From Phaeobacter sp. G2 (GTDB lineage Bacteria; Pseudomonadota; Alphaproteobacteria; Rhodobacterales; Rhodobacteraceae): a DNA stretch of 64,000 bases. Shown piece by piece: positions 53,186 to 60,541 of this stretch. The DNA lies in contig CP104100.1 of assembly GCA_025163595.1 (NCBI GenBank), positions 310,001-374,000 on the forward strand, read 5' to 3'. A program made the translations under genes and the position numbers. Within the stretch, counting starts at the first letter, position 1; each line of letters starts with the position of its first letter. Under the pieces are notes generated by a model, which worked only from the letters and a program-made list of their open reading frames with translations, was not told the DNA's origin and ran no database searches.

Positions 53186-53759
53186 GGCCCAGATCCTTTA
53201 GATCCTGATAACGGTCACCAATACGGTGATGTGGTCGCCCACCAATTGAGGCGCCCAGGGCGATGACAATCTCATCCGCCGCCGGGGCATCCGCCACCGC
53301 GCATTGAATGGTGAGATAATGCGAGCGGCGACCGCCGTCGTTTTTATCCATCAGGGGGATCATCAGCGGCGCATTGGCCGGGCCACGGGTGTTGCAAAAG
53401 GCCAGGTAGCTCTTGGCGCCCACGGCCTCGCGGTAGTGGTTGCCAAACCGCAGGGTGTGGATCAGCGCCGAGGCATGCTCGACCTCGCCGTCCAACCCGA
53501 CAATGGCGGATTTGCCATAGGCTTCGACCTTGTCGCCACCACCGGCAGCATCCAGCACCATCTTGGTCAGCAACTCGCCCAGCTCTGGCGCGCAGTCATG
53601 GATTTCCGGCTTCAGGTCCTCAACGAACCCCCGACCTGCCCAGGGGTTTTTGACCACCGCGATGGCGGCAATCAGTTTGAGCGGAGTTGCGGCTTCCTTA
53701 CCGCCCTCGATCAGGGTTTCTTCGATATGGAGGAGAGTTTTGCGAATGACAGCTGGCAT
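53157..53759 (-). CDS. Amino-acid-synthesis-family protein (AA_synth)
   Basis: A 200-residue protein of the family named amino acid synthesis. Its pattern includes IRKTLLHIEETLIEGG, GRGFVEDLKPEIHDCAPELG, and LGASIGGRPHHRIGDRYQDL at the C-terminus. Despite the name, no biochemistry is settled that I know of; it regularly sits beside LLM oxygenases and flavin reductases in catabolic operons, so it probably acts on a pathway intermediate. It is the first gene of the operon, overlapping the fusion by 29 bases. Confidence 0.8.
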   Translation of the reverse strand: MPAVIRKTLLHIEETLIEGGKEAATPLKLIAAIAVVKNPWAGRGFVEDLKPEIHDCAPELGELLTKMVLDAAGGGDKVEAYGKSAIVGLDGEVEHASALIHTLRFGNHYREAVGAKSYLAFCNTRGPANAPLMIPLMDKNDGGRRSHYLTIQCAVADAPAADEIVIALGASIGGRPHHRIGDRYQDLKDLGHDLDNPASV

Positions 53760-53797
53760 GGGGCACCTGAGTTGGAGTGAATCTGTTGAGCCAACTT

Positions 53798-53809
53798 ATG
53801 GTATACCAT
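53798..53809. promoter_or_regulatory. GntR/FCD operator ATGGTATACCAT
   Basis: A perfect 12-base palindrome in the 107-base gap between the divergent operon start and the GntR gene. Its core TGGTATACCA matches the TGGTnnACCA pattern bound by FadR-subfamily regulators. It probably controls both directions. Confidence 0.75.
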
Positions 53810-53866
53810 AATCTCGTTAGTCAAGAATCTATTGTCTTGCCGCAGGGCTGCTGGTAGATAGCACCC

Positions 53867-54568
53867 ATGGAAAACCCTGGTCTGGCTCAGCTGAGAATCG
53901 AACAACCCCCTGCAACGCTTCGTGAAATCGTGCAGGAAAAAATGCGTGAGGCGATCATCGCGGGGGTGTTTTCCCCGGGTGAGCGGCTGGTGGAGCGGCC
54001 CCTGTGTGATCAACTGGGGGTTAGCCGGACGGTCATCCGAGAGACGATTCGATACCTCGAGGCCGAAGGGCTGGTGGAGATCCTGCCCAATCGCGGCCCC
54101 ATCGTGGCCTCGCTGAGCTGGGAAGATGCGCGCCAGATCTATGAGATCCGCCGCATGCTCGAGACCTCGGTTGCCATGGCCTGCGCCCGATCTGGCGCGC
54201 CCAGTTTGCACCGCGATTTGCGGGCAGCACTGGCGGCCCTGAAACGGGCCTTTGCCCAGACCGGCGCAGATGTAGAGCCGGGGGCTTTGTATAAGGCTTC
54301 GACCGGGTTTTATCAGGTGATGTTTGAGGCCGCCGGCCATCATATCGCCTGGGAGGTGGTCAATCGGCTCAATGGTCGGATCAGCCGGCTGCGGGCGATG
54401 ACGCTGTCAGCCAGCGACCGGGCCCAGCCTGGGCTGTTTCATATGCAGGCGATCTGTGATGCCATCATTGCAGGCGACCCCGAGGCGGCACGCCGCGCGG
54501 TGGAGGCGCATCTGGCGGATGCCTCAGCCGTGGCAGAGCGGCTGCTGGCGGGGACAGAAAGGGAATAG
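53867..54568 (+). CDS. GntR-family (FCD) regulator of the divergent catabolic operon
   Basis: A 233-residue regulator. The winged helix is GERLVERPLCDQLGVSRTVI followed by RYLEAEGLVEILPNRG; the C-terminal FCD domain (about 95-225) carries the metal-binding acidic and histidine residues (including the HHIAWE and HMQAICDAI segments). Its start lies about 58 bases from the palindromic operator. Likely ligand: an organic acid of the adjacent pathway. Confidence 0.9.
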   Translation: MENPGLAQLRIEQPPATLREIVQEKMREAIIAGVFSPGERLVERPLCDQLGVSRTVIRETIRYLEAEGLVEILPNRGPIVASLSWEDARQIYEIRRMLETSVAMACARSGAPSLHRDLRAALAALKRAFAQTGADVEPGALYKASTGFYQVMFEAAGHHIAWEVVNRLNGRISRLRAMTLSASDRAQPGLFHMQAICDAIIAGDPEAARRAVEAHLADASAVAERLLAGTERE

Positions 54569-54572
54569 TCTG

Positions 54573-54860
54573 GTGCCCAAGGCCTATTGGATTGCCCATG
54601 TCACAGTGACAGACCCAGAGGCCTATCTGGGCTATCAGGCCATCGCTCCGGCTGCGTTTGCGCAGTATGGTGCCATATTCCTAGCCCGTGGCGGCAGTGC
54701 ACAAACCCTGGAGGGCGACAGCTGGCAGCGCCATGTGGTGATCCAGTTCGACAGCCTGCAACAGGCGCGCGACTGCTACAATTCATCCGAATACACCGAT
54801 GCCCGCGCCCGCCGCGCAGGCGCCTGCGAGGCCAGCATTACCATCGTTGAGGGTTGCTGA
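54573..54860 (+). CDS. DUF1330-family protein
   Basis: A 95-residue dimeric alpha-beta barrel-type protein: AYWIAHVTVTDPEAYLGYQA at the N-terminus and the HVVIQFDSLQQARDCYNSSEY segment are the DUF1330 signature. It starts with GTG 4 bases after the regulator stop, so they are co-transcribed. Function unknown, probably small-molecule binding or minor catalysis. Confidence 0.82.
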   Translation: MPKAYWIAHVTVTDPEAYLGYQAIAPAAFAQYGAIFLARGGSAQTLEGDSWQRHVVIQFDSLQQARDCYNSSEYTDARARRAGACEASITIVEGC

Positions 54861-54922
54861 GCTGGCTGCAGACTTGGCTGCAGACCTGGCGGATACTGCT
54901 GCACAGGTTGATGTTACTGGCG

Positions 54923-55537
54923 TCAGATTTCCAGCGAGACCCAAAGAACCTTTGCGTCCTCTGCGCTGGTGGATACGCAGCCATGGCCCATGCCGCTGTC
55001 GTAATAGACCGAATCACCTGCGGTCATGCTGAGCGGGCGATAGTGTTCGGTATAGAGCACCAGATCGCCGCTGATCACATACATGAACTCTTCGCCGCGA
55101 TGGCGTACCCAGCTGTCATATTCGGTCACATCCCGCGCCTTGATGGTGCTGATATAGGGCAGCATCCGCTTGCTGGTGAGCTCGGTACACAACAGCTCAT
55201 GGTCATAGGTCTTGGTTTCCTGATGCTCGCCGCGCCCCGACAGGGTGTAGTCACGGCGCCCCGAAATGCTGCTTTGCGCCGATTGGACGAATAATTGCGG
55301 CGTTTCCAGCTCCAATGTCTGCATCAGGCGGCGGATAATCTCAAAACTCGGGCGGGTCTGGTTGTTCTCGATCTTTGACAGGGTTGAACGCCCGATGGCC
55401 GCGGCCTTGGCCGCTTCTTCCAGGGTCAGGCCCTTTTCCTTGCGCGCGTCGCGAATCATTTTGCCCAGAACCTGCCCGTCCGGGGCTTCGCCTGCCTCGG
55501 GCGCGAGCCCTGCTTCTTCTGATTGAACCGGTTCCAT
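54923..55537 (-). CDS. XRE-family regulator with cupin domain, divergent from gcvTHP
   Basis: A 204-residue regulator: a disordered acidic N-terminus (about 1-20), the helix-turn-helix LGKMIRDARKEKGLTLEEAA followed by GRSTLSKIENNQTRPSFEII, and a cupin domain (about 130-204, SWVRHRGEEFMYVISGDLVL). It shares only architecture with the regulator at 17014. It is transcribed away from gcvT, with 280 bases between them, which makes it a candidate regulator of the glycine cleavage operon. It lies convergent to the DUF1330 gene. Confidence 0.87.
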   Translation of the reverse strand: MEPVQSEEAGLAPEAGEAPDGQVLGKMIRDARKEKGLTLEEAAKAAAIGRSTLSKIENNQTRPSFEIIRRLMQTLELETPQLFVQSAQSSISGRRDYTLSGRGEHQETKTYDHELLCTELTSKRMLPYISTIKARDVTEYDSWVRHRGEEFMYVISGDLVLYTEHYRPLSMTAGDSVYYDSGMGHGCVSTSAEDAKVLWVSLEI

Positions 55538-55816
55538 GTTGGCGGTTTCTCCTGTTGCGGTTGAACCTTAGCTGTGATGCTTGCAGCAGTCAAAATTTCA
55601 CTAGAACATCTTTTGTTGATTAAGGGGGAAAAGTTTCCTAAAGGAGATATGCGGGACGTATGGGCGCATTTTCCCAAACTGGGCGTGTCCTGATCGGAGG
55701 CGGAGCTGTGACGCGCGAAGATGTACAGATCAGAGGCCTGGCCCGTGTGGTGCGCAATGCGCCTTACACCGTTATGGTGTCCCGTGACTGCTCTTCGCAA
55801 ACAAAGGCCCGATACA
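55538..55816. promoter_or_regulatory. Divergent promoter and gcvT leader region
   Basis: 280 bases. Near the XRE side it has AAAATTTCAC at 55592-55601, the same ten-base word found in both operators upstream of the other XRE-cupin gene. Near gcvT there is a CTGATC/GATCAG pair (55690-55695, 55728-55733) and a small hairpin ACACC-GTTAT-GGTGT at 55766-55780. I do not see the conserved core of a glycine riboswitch. Confidence 0.45.
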
Positions 55817-56926
55817 ATGTCCGATACACTGACTGACGTACCCAAACGCACACCGCTTTATGACCTGCATGTGGAACTTGGCGGCAAGATGGTAGATTTT
55901 GCTGGCTGGGAAATGCCGGTTCAATACCCCATGGGCATCATGGGAGAGCACAAGCAGTGCCGCGAAAAGGCAGGGCTGTTTGACGTCTCCCATATGGGGC
56001 AGGTGATCCTGAAGGGCGACAATATCGCCGCCCAGCTGGAAAAGATCGCGCCCTCCGCCTTTACCACTCTGAAAGAGGGCAAGGCCCGCTACACCTTCTT
56101 TACCAATGACCAGGGCGGCATCATGGACGATTTGATCGTTTCCAATGCCGGTGATCATTTCTTTGTCGTGGTCAACGCCTCCATGCGGCACCAGGATATT
56201 CCCCATATGGCCCAACATCTTGAGGGCATCGAGGTCACCGAGATTTTTGACCGCGCCCTGGTTGCGGTGCAGGGCCCGGCGGCGGAAAACGTGGTGGGGG
56301 CGCTCTGTCCTGCCGCGCGCGATATGAAATTCATGGAAACCATCCTGGCTGACATCATGGGGGTCGAGTGCCGCCTGTCGCGCCTGGGCTATACCGGCGA
56401 AGATGGCTATGAGATTTCCATCCCGGAAGACAAGGCGGTAGAGATCACCCGTGCCCTGCTGGCCCATGAGGATTGCGAACCCGCAGGTCTGGGCGCGCGC
56501 GATTCCTTGCGTCTTGAGGCCGGCCTTTGTCTGTATGGCAATGACATCGACACCGAGACCACGCCGGTTGAGGCCGCGTTGACCTGGGCAATGCAGAAAC
56601 GGCGCCGCGAAGAGGGCGGCTTTCCCGGCGCTGCCCGCATTCAGAAACAGCTGACTGAGGGCGCTGCCCGCAAACTGGTCGGGATTAAGCCCATTGGCCG
56701 CGCCCCTGCCCGCCAGGGCGTCGAAGTGCAAAGCACCGAGGGCGAGACCATCGGGGCGATCACCTCGGGGGGGTTTGGTCCTACGGTCGGCGGACCCGTC
56801 GCCATGGGATATGTCGCAGCCGGCCACAGCACCCCCGGCGAGACGGTAAACCTGATCATACGGGGCAAGTCCCAGCCGGCCGAAGTGGTCGCGCTCCCCT
56901 TTGTGACCCAGAACTACAAACGCTAA
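55817..56926 (+). CDS. gcvT: Glycine cleavage system T protein (aminomethyltransferase)
   Basis: A 369-residue tetrahydrofolate-dependent aminomethyltransferase. Conserved parts include TPLYDLHVELGGKMVDFAGW at the N-terminus, AGLFDVSHMGQV and YTGEDGYEIS. It releases ammonia and methylene-THF from the aminomethyl group carried by GcvH. The start at 55817 gives the normal N-terminus. First gene of gcvTHP; its folate domain is shared by the two dehydrogenases near 20 kb, which also make methylene-THF and sarcosine/glycine. Confidence 0.96.
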   Translation: MSDTLTDVPKRTPLYDLHVELGGKMVDFAGWEMPVQYPMGIMGEHKQCREKAGLFDVSHMGQVILKGDNIAAQLEKIAPSAFTTLKEGKARYTFFTNDQGGIMDDLIVSNAGDHFFVVVNASMRHQDIPHMAQHLEGIEVTEIFDRALVAVQGPAAENVVGALCPAARDMKFMETILADIMGVECRLSRLGYTGEDGYEISIPEDKAVEITRALLAHEDCEPAGLGARDSLRLEAGLCLYGNDIDTETTPVEAALTWAMQKRRREEGGFPGAARIQKQLTEGAARKLVGIKPIGRAPARQGVEVQSTEGETIGAITSGGFGPTVGGPVAMGYVAAGHSTPGETVNLIIRGKSQPAEVVALPFVTQNYKR

Positions 56927-56958
56927 GACACTAAACTTGGACACGAGGAGCGTCCCAG

Positions 56959-57324
56959 ATGGCCACTTATTATTCAGAAGAGCACGAATGGATCACCGTA
57001 GAAGGCGATACCGCAACCCTTGGCATCACCCAACACGCGGCTGATCAACTGGGCGAAATCGTCTTTTGCGAACAGAAAGAAGCAGGCGATACCTTTGAAA
57101 AAGGGGACGAAATTGGCGTCATCGAATCCGTCAAGGCGGCCTCGGAAATCTACGCGCCACTGGATGGCGAAGTCATCGCCGCCAACGAGACCCTCGCCGA
57201 TAATCCCGGCACTTTGAACGAAAACCCCGAAGGTGATGCCTGGATCTATAAAATCAAATTGTCGGATGCTACCCAGCTCGACGATCTGATGGATCTGCAC
57301 GGTTACAAAACCCTGATTGGCTGA
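56959..57324 (+). CDS. gcvH: Glycine cleavage system H protein (lipoyl carrier)
   Basis: A 121-residue carrier. The lipoylated lysine is K59 in GVIESVKAASEIYAP; the start MATYYSEEHEWITVEGD is typical. It shuttles the methylamine intermediate between GcvP and GcvT. A GAGGAG site precedes the start. Confidence 0.97.
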   Translation: MATYYSEEHEWITVEGDTATLGITQHAADQLGEIVFCEQKEAGDTFEKGDEIGVIESVKAASEIYAPLDGEVIAANETLADNPGTLNENPEGDAWIYKIKLSDATQLDDLMDLHGYKTLIG

Positions 57325-57364
57325 GTGTGTCGGGGCCGGCTGGTCTGGCCCCGCTGTTTCACCT

Positions 57365-57389
57365 TTCTCCAAATATCTCCGCCGGAGGC
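57365..57389. repeat. Dispersed intergenic motif, copy 3
   Basis: Between gcvH and gcvP. On the minus strand it reads AGCCTCCGGCGGAGATATTT then GGAGA, related to the copies at 16231 and 16827. A 6-bp stem (CTCCGCCGGAG) is contained. Confidence 0.4.
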
Positions 57390-57435
57390 TCCAACAGCTC
57401 CGGTTGGATGCCCCCTCTCCATAGGAGCGCTGCAC

Positions 57436-60294
57436 ATGGCCTTTAAACTGACCGACTACGAAGCCTATGATTTTGCCAACCGCCGCCACATCGGCCCCTC
57501 TCCCACGGAGATGGCCGAGATGCTCAAGGTGATTGGCTTCAAAACCCTGGATGATCTGATCGACGCCACCGTGCCCGAAGCCATTCGTCAGCAAGAGCCG
57601 CTGGACTGGGGTCCGGCGATGACCGAGCGCGACGCGCTCTATCATATGAAAGAAGTCGCCGGTCAGAACAAGGTGCTGACCTCACTGATCGGGCAGGGCT
57701 ACTATGGCACCTCAACCCCGGCACCGATCCTGCGCAACATCCTGGAAAACCCCGCCTGGTACACTGCCTATACGCCCTACCAGCCCGAGATCTCCCAGGG
57801 GCGTCTTGAGGCGCTGTTGAACTACCAGACTATGGTCAGCGATCTCACAGGTATGGATATCGCCAATGCCTCATTGCTGGACGAGGCCACAGCGGCAGCC
57901 GAGGCCATGGCCATGGCGCATCGCGGTGCCCGGTCCAAAGCCAATAACGCCGCCTTCTTTGTCGATCAGAACTGCCACGCGCAGACCATCGCGGTGATCC
58001 AGACCCGCGCCGCGCCCCTGGGCATCGACGTGGTGGTTGCCGACCCGGATGAGCTGGACGCCGGTGCGGTCTTTGGCGCCATCTTCCAATATCCCGGTAC
58101 CTATGGCCATGTGCGCGACTTTACCGATGAAATCAAAGCGCTGCATGACCACAAAGGCATCGCCGTTGTCGCCGCCGACATCCTATCGCTGGCGCTGCTG
58201 AAATCCCCCGGTGAAATGGGCGCGGATATCGCTATCGGCTCCACCCAGCGCTTTGGTGTCCCCATGGGCTATGGCGGCCCCCACGCCGCCTATATGGCCA
58301 CCACGGATAAGCTCAAGCGCGCCATGCCGGGGCGCATCATCGGTGTCTCGATCGACAGCCGTGGCAACAAGGCCTACCGTCTGGCGCTGCAAACCCGCGA
58401 GCAGCACATCCGCCGTGAAAAGGCCAATTCCAACGTCTGCACAGCACAGGCGCTGCTGGCGGTCATGGCCTCGATGTATGCGGTCTACCATGGCCCCGAT
58501 GGCATCAAGGCGATTGCCCAGTCGGTGCACCGCAAGACCTCGCGTCTGGCTGCCGGCCTGGAAGAGCATGGCTTCAAGGTTGAGCCCGAAGTCTTCTTTG
58601 ATACCATCACCGTTGAGGTCGGCCCGCTGCAACAGACCGTCATGGAGGCTGCCGTTGCCCGTGGTATCAACCTGCGCAAGGTTGGCGAAACCAAGGTGGG
58701 CATCAGCCTGGACGAACAGACCCGCAAGGAAACCATCGAGGCGGTCTGGGGTGCTTTTGGCATCGACCGCGAGGATGACAGTTCGAACAAACAGTATCGG
58801 CTGCCGGACTATGCGCTGCGCGAAAGCGCCTATCTGACCCACCCGATCTTTCACAAGAACCGGGCCGAGGCAGAGATCACCCGCTATATTCGCCGTCTGG
58901 CGGACCGCGATCTGGCTTTGGACCGTTCGATGATCCCGCTGGGCTCTTGCACCATGAAGCTGAACGCCACGGTTGAGATGATCCCGGTCACCTGGCCCGA
59001 GTTTGGCAACCTGCACCCCTTCTGCCCCAAAGATCAGGCGATGGGCTATCATGCGATGATCGAGGATCTGAACGACAAGCTCTGCCAGATCACCGGCTAT
59101 GACGCGATTTCCCAGCAGCCCAACTCGGGCGCCCAGGGGGAATATGCCGGGCTGCTAACCATCCGCAATTACCATGCCGCGCGGGGAGAGGCCCATCGCA
59201 ATGTCTGCCTGATCCCGACCTCGGCCCATGGCACCAACCCGGCCTCGGCGCAGATGGTGGGCTATAAGGTGGTGCCCGTGGTGGCGGACGATCACGGCAA
59301 TATTGATGTGGCTGACTTCCGCGCCAAAGCGGAAAAGCACAGCGATAACCTGGCAGCCTGCATGATCACCTATCCCTCCACCCACGGCGTGTTTGAGGAC
59401 ACCGTGCAGGAGGTCTGCGAGATCACCCATGAGCACGGCGGCCAGGTCTATATTGATGGCGCCAATATGAACGCCATGGTGGGTCTGGCCCAGCCCGGCA
59501 AGATTGGTGGTGATGTCAGCCACCTGAACCTGCACAAAACCTTTTGCATTCCCCATGGCGGCGGCGGTCCCGGCATGGGCCCTATCGGTGTCAAATCCCA
59601 CCTGACAGACCATCTGCCCGGTCACCCCGAGTATGGCTCTGCCGTTGGCCCGGTCTCGGCTGCGCCTTTTGGCTCGCCCTCGATCCTGCCGGTATCCTGG
59701 GCCTATATCCTGTTGATGGGCGGCGCCGGTCTGACCCAGGCAACCAAGGTGGCAATCCTCAACGCCAACTACATCGCCGCCCGGCTCAAAGACGCCTATG
59801 GTATCCTCTATACCTCGGCGACGGGGCGTGTGGCCCATGAATGCATTCTGGACACCCGTGCGTTGAATGACGAGGGGGGCGTCACCGTGGATGACGTGGC
59901 CAAGCGTCTGGTGGATTCGGGTTTTCACGCCCCCACCATGAGCTGGCCTGTGGCTGGCACCCTGATGGTGGAGCCCACCGAGTCCGAGCCCAAGGATGAG
60001 CTGGACCGGTTCTGCGATGCCATGCTGTCGATCCGGTCAGAGGCGCAGGATGTCATCGACGGCAAGATCGACCCGCAGAACAACCCGCTGAAAAACGCGC
60101 CGCACACGGTGCGCGATCTGGTGGGGGACTGGGATCGTCCCTACAGCCGCGAAGCCGCCTGCTTCCCTCCGGGGTCGCTGGGGGTCGATAAATACTGGTC
60201 GCCGGTAAACCGGGTGGATAACGCTTACGGGGATCGCAACCTGATCTGCACCTGCCCGCCGATGTCGGATTACGACGAAAGCGGTGACAGCTGA
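57436..60294 (+). CDS. gcvP: Glycine dehydrogenase (decarboxylating), P protein
   Basis: A 952-residue PLP-dependent decarboxylase, the full-length single-chain form. The PLP lysine is K701 in [20 protein letters not shown]. The N-terminal half ([10 protein letters not shown]) and the C-terminal half each have the fold of a PLP enzyme. The start at 57436 follows a GGAGCG site and gives the usual N-terminus; upstream in-frame codons run through the dispersed motif. Forms the glycine cleavage system with GcvT, GcvH and a dihydrolipoamide dehydrogenase encoded elsewhere. Confidence 0.97.
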   Translation: MAFKLTDYEAYDFANRRHIGPSPTEMAEMLKVIGFKTLDDLIDATVPEAIRQQEPLDWGPAMTERDALYHMKEVAGQNKVLTSLIGQGYYGTSTPAPILRNILENPAWYTAYTPYQPEISQGRLEALLNYQTMVSDLTGMDIANASLLDEATAAAEAMAMAHRGARSKANNAAFFVDQNCHAQTIAVIQTRAAPLGIDVVVADPDELDAGAVFGAIFQYPGTYGHVRDFTDEIKALHDHKGIAVVAADILSLALLKSPGEMGADIAIGSTQRFGVPMGYGGPHAAYMATTDKLKRAMPGRIIGVSIDSRGNKAYRLALQTREQHIRREKANSNVCTAQALLAVMASMYAVYHGPDGIKAIAQSVHRKTSRLAAGLEEHGFKVEPEVFFDTITVEVGPLQQTVMEAAVARGINLRKVGETKVGISLDEQTRKETIEAVWGAFGIDREDDSSNKQYRLPDYALRESAYLTHPIFHKNRAEAEITRYIRRLADRDLALDRSMIPLGSCTMKLNATVEMIPVTWPEFGNLHPFCPKDQAMGYHAMIEDLNDKLCQITGYDAISQQPNSGAQGEYAGLLTIRNYHAARGEAHRNVCLIPTSAHGTNPASAQMVGYKVVPVVADDHGNIDVADFRAKAEKHSDNLAACMITYPSTHGVFEDTVQEVCEITHEHGGQVYIDGANMNAMVGLAQPGKIGGDVSHLNLHKTFCIPHGGGGPGMGPIGVKSHLTDHLPGHPEYGSAVGPVSAAPFGSPSILPVSWAYILLMGGAGLTQATKVAILNANYIAARLKDAYGILYTSATGRVAHECILDTRALNDEGGVTVDDVAKRLVDSGFHAPTMSWPVAGTLMVEPTESEPKDELDRFCDAMLSIRSEAQDVIDGKIDPQNNPLKNAPHTVRDLVGDWDRPYSREAACFPPGSLGVDKYWSPVNRVDNAYGDRNLICTCPPMSDYDESGDS

Positions 60295-60308
60295 CACCAG
60301 CCCGATTG

Positions 60309-60340
60309 GCGCTGCCCCCTGACCCATCTTGGGGCAGCGC
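60309..60340 (+). terminator. Strong hairpin after gcvP
   Basis: A perfect 10-bp stem GCGCTGCCCC / GGGGCAGCGC with a 12-base loop, 15 bases after the gcvP stop. The downstream T-run is delayed (TTTTT at about 60354), so termination may be partly Rho-dependent. Confidence 0.6.
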
Positions 60341-60480
60341 TCACCCCTTCCTGCTTTTTGGCTGCAAAAGGGCCCAACACTAAGGTCTTGAACCGCTTTG
60401 CAAGGGCGGGTCAGGCTGCAGCCACCATCAGGGTCAAAGTCTCGGCACATCCTGTGGCCAAAGTTTTTTTAAGAAATCTC

Positions 60481-60511
60481 TTGAACCTCTAGTCACTGTA
60501 GGTCCTATCTA
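60481..60511 (+). promoter_or_regulatory. MerR-type promoter/operator of the metal ATPase operon
   Basis: -35 TTGAAC (60481-60486) and -10 TATCTA (60506-60511) are separated by 19 bases, the over-long spacer typical of MerR-activated promoters. The spacer holds the dyad ACCTnnAGTcACTnnAGGT (60485-60503). The regulator gene is last in the same operon. Confidence 0.75.
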
Positions 60512-60541
60512 GGGCAGGTCTTTGCAAACTAAGAGGCCCCA

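Noticed and set aside
55620..55816. Glycine riboswitch in the gcvT leader
   Set aside because: The position is right, but I could not find the conserved core (GGAGAG ... CCGAAGGGGC-type sequences); only generic short hairpins are present.
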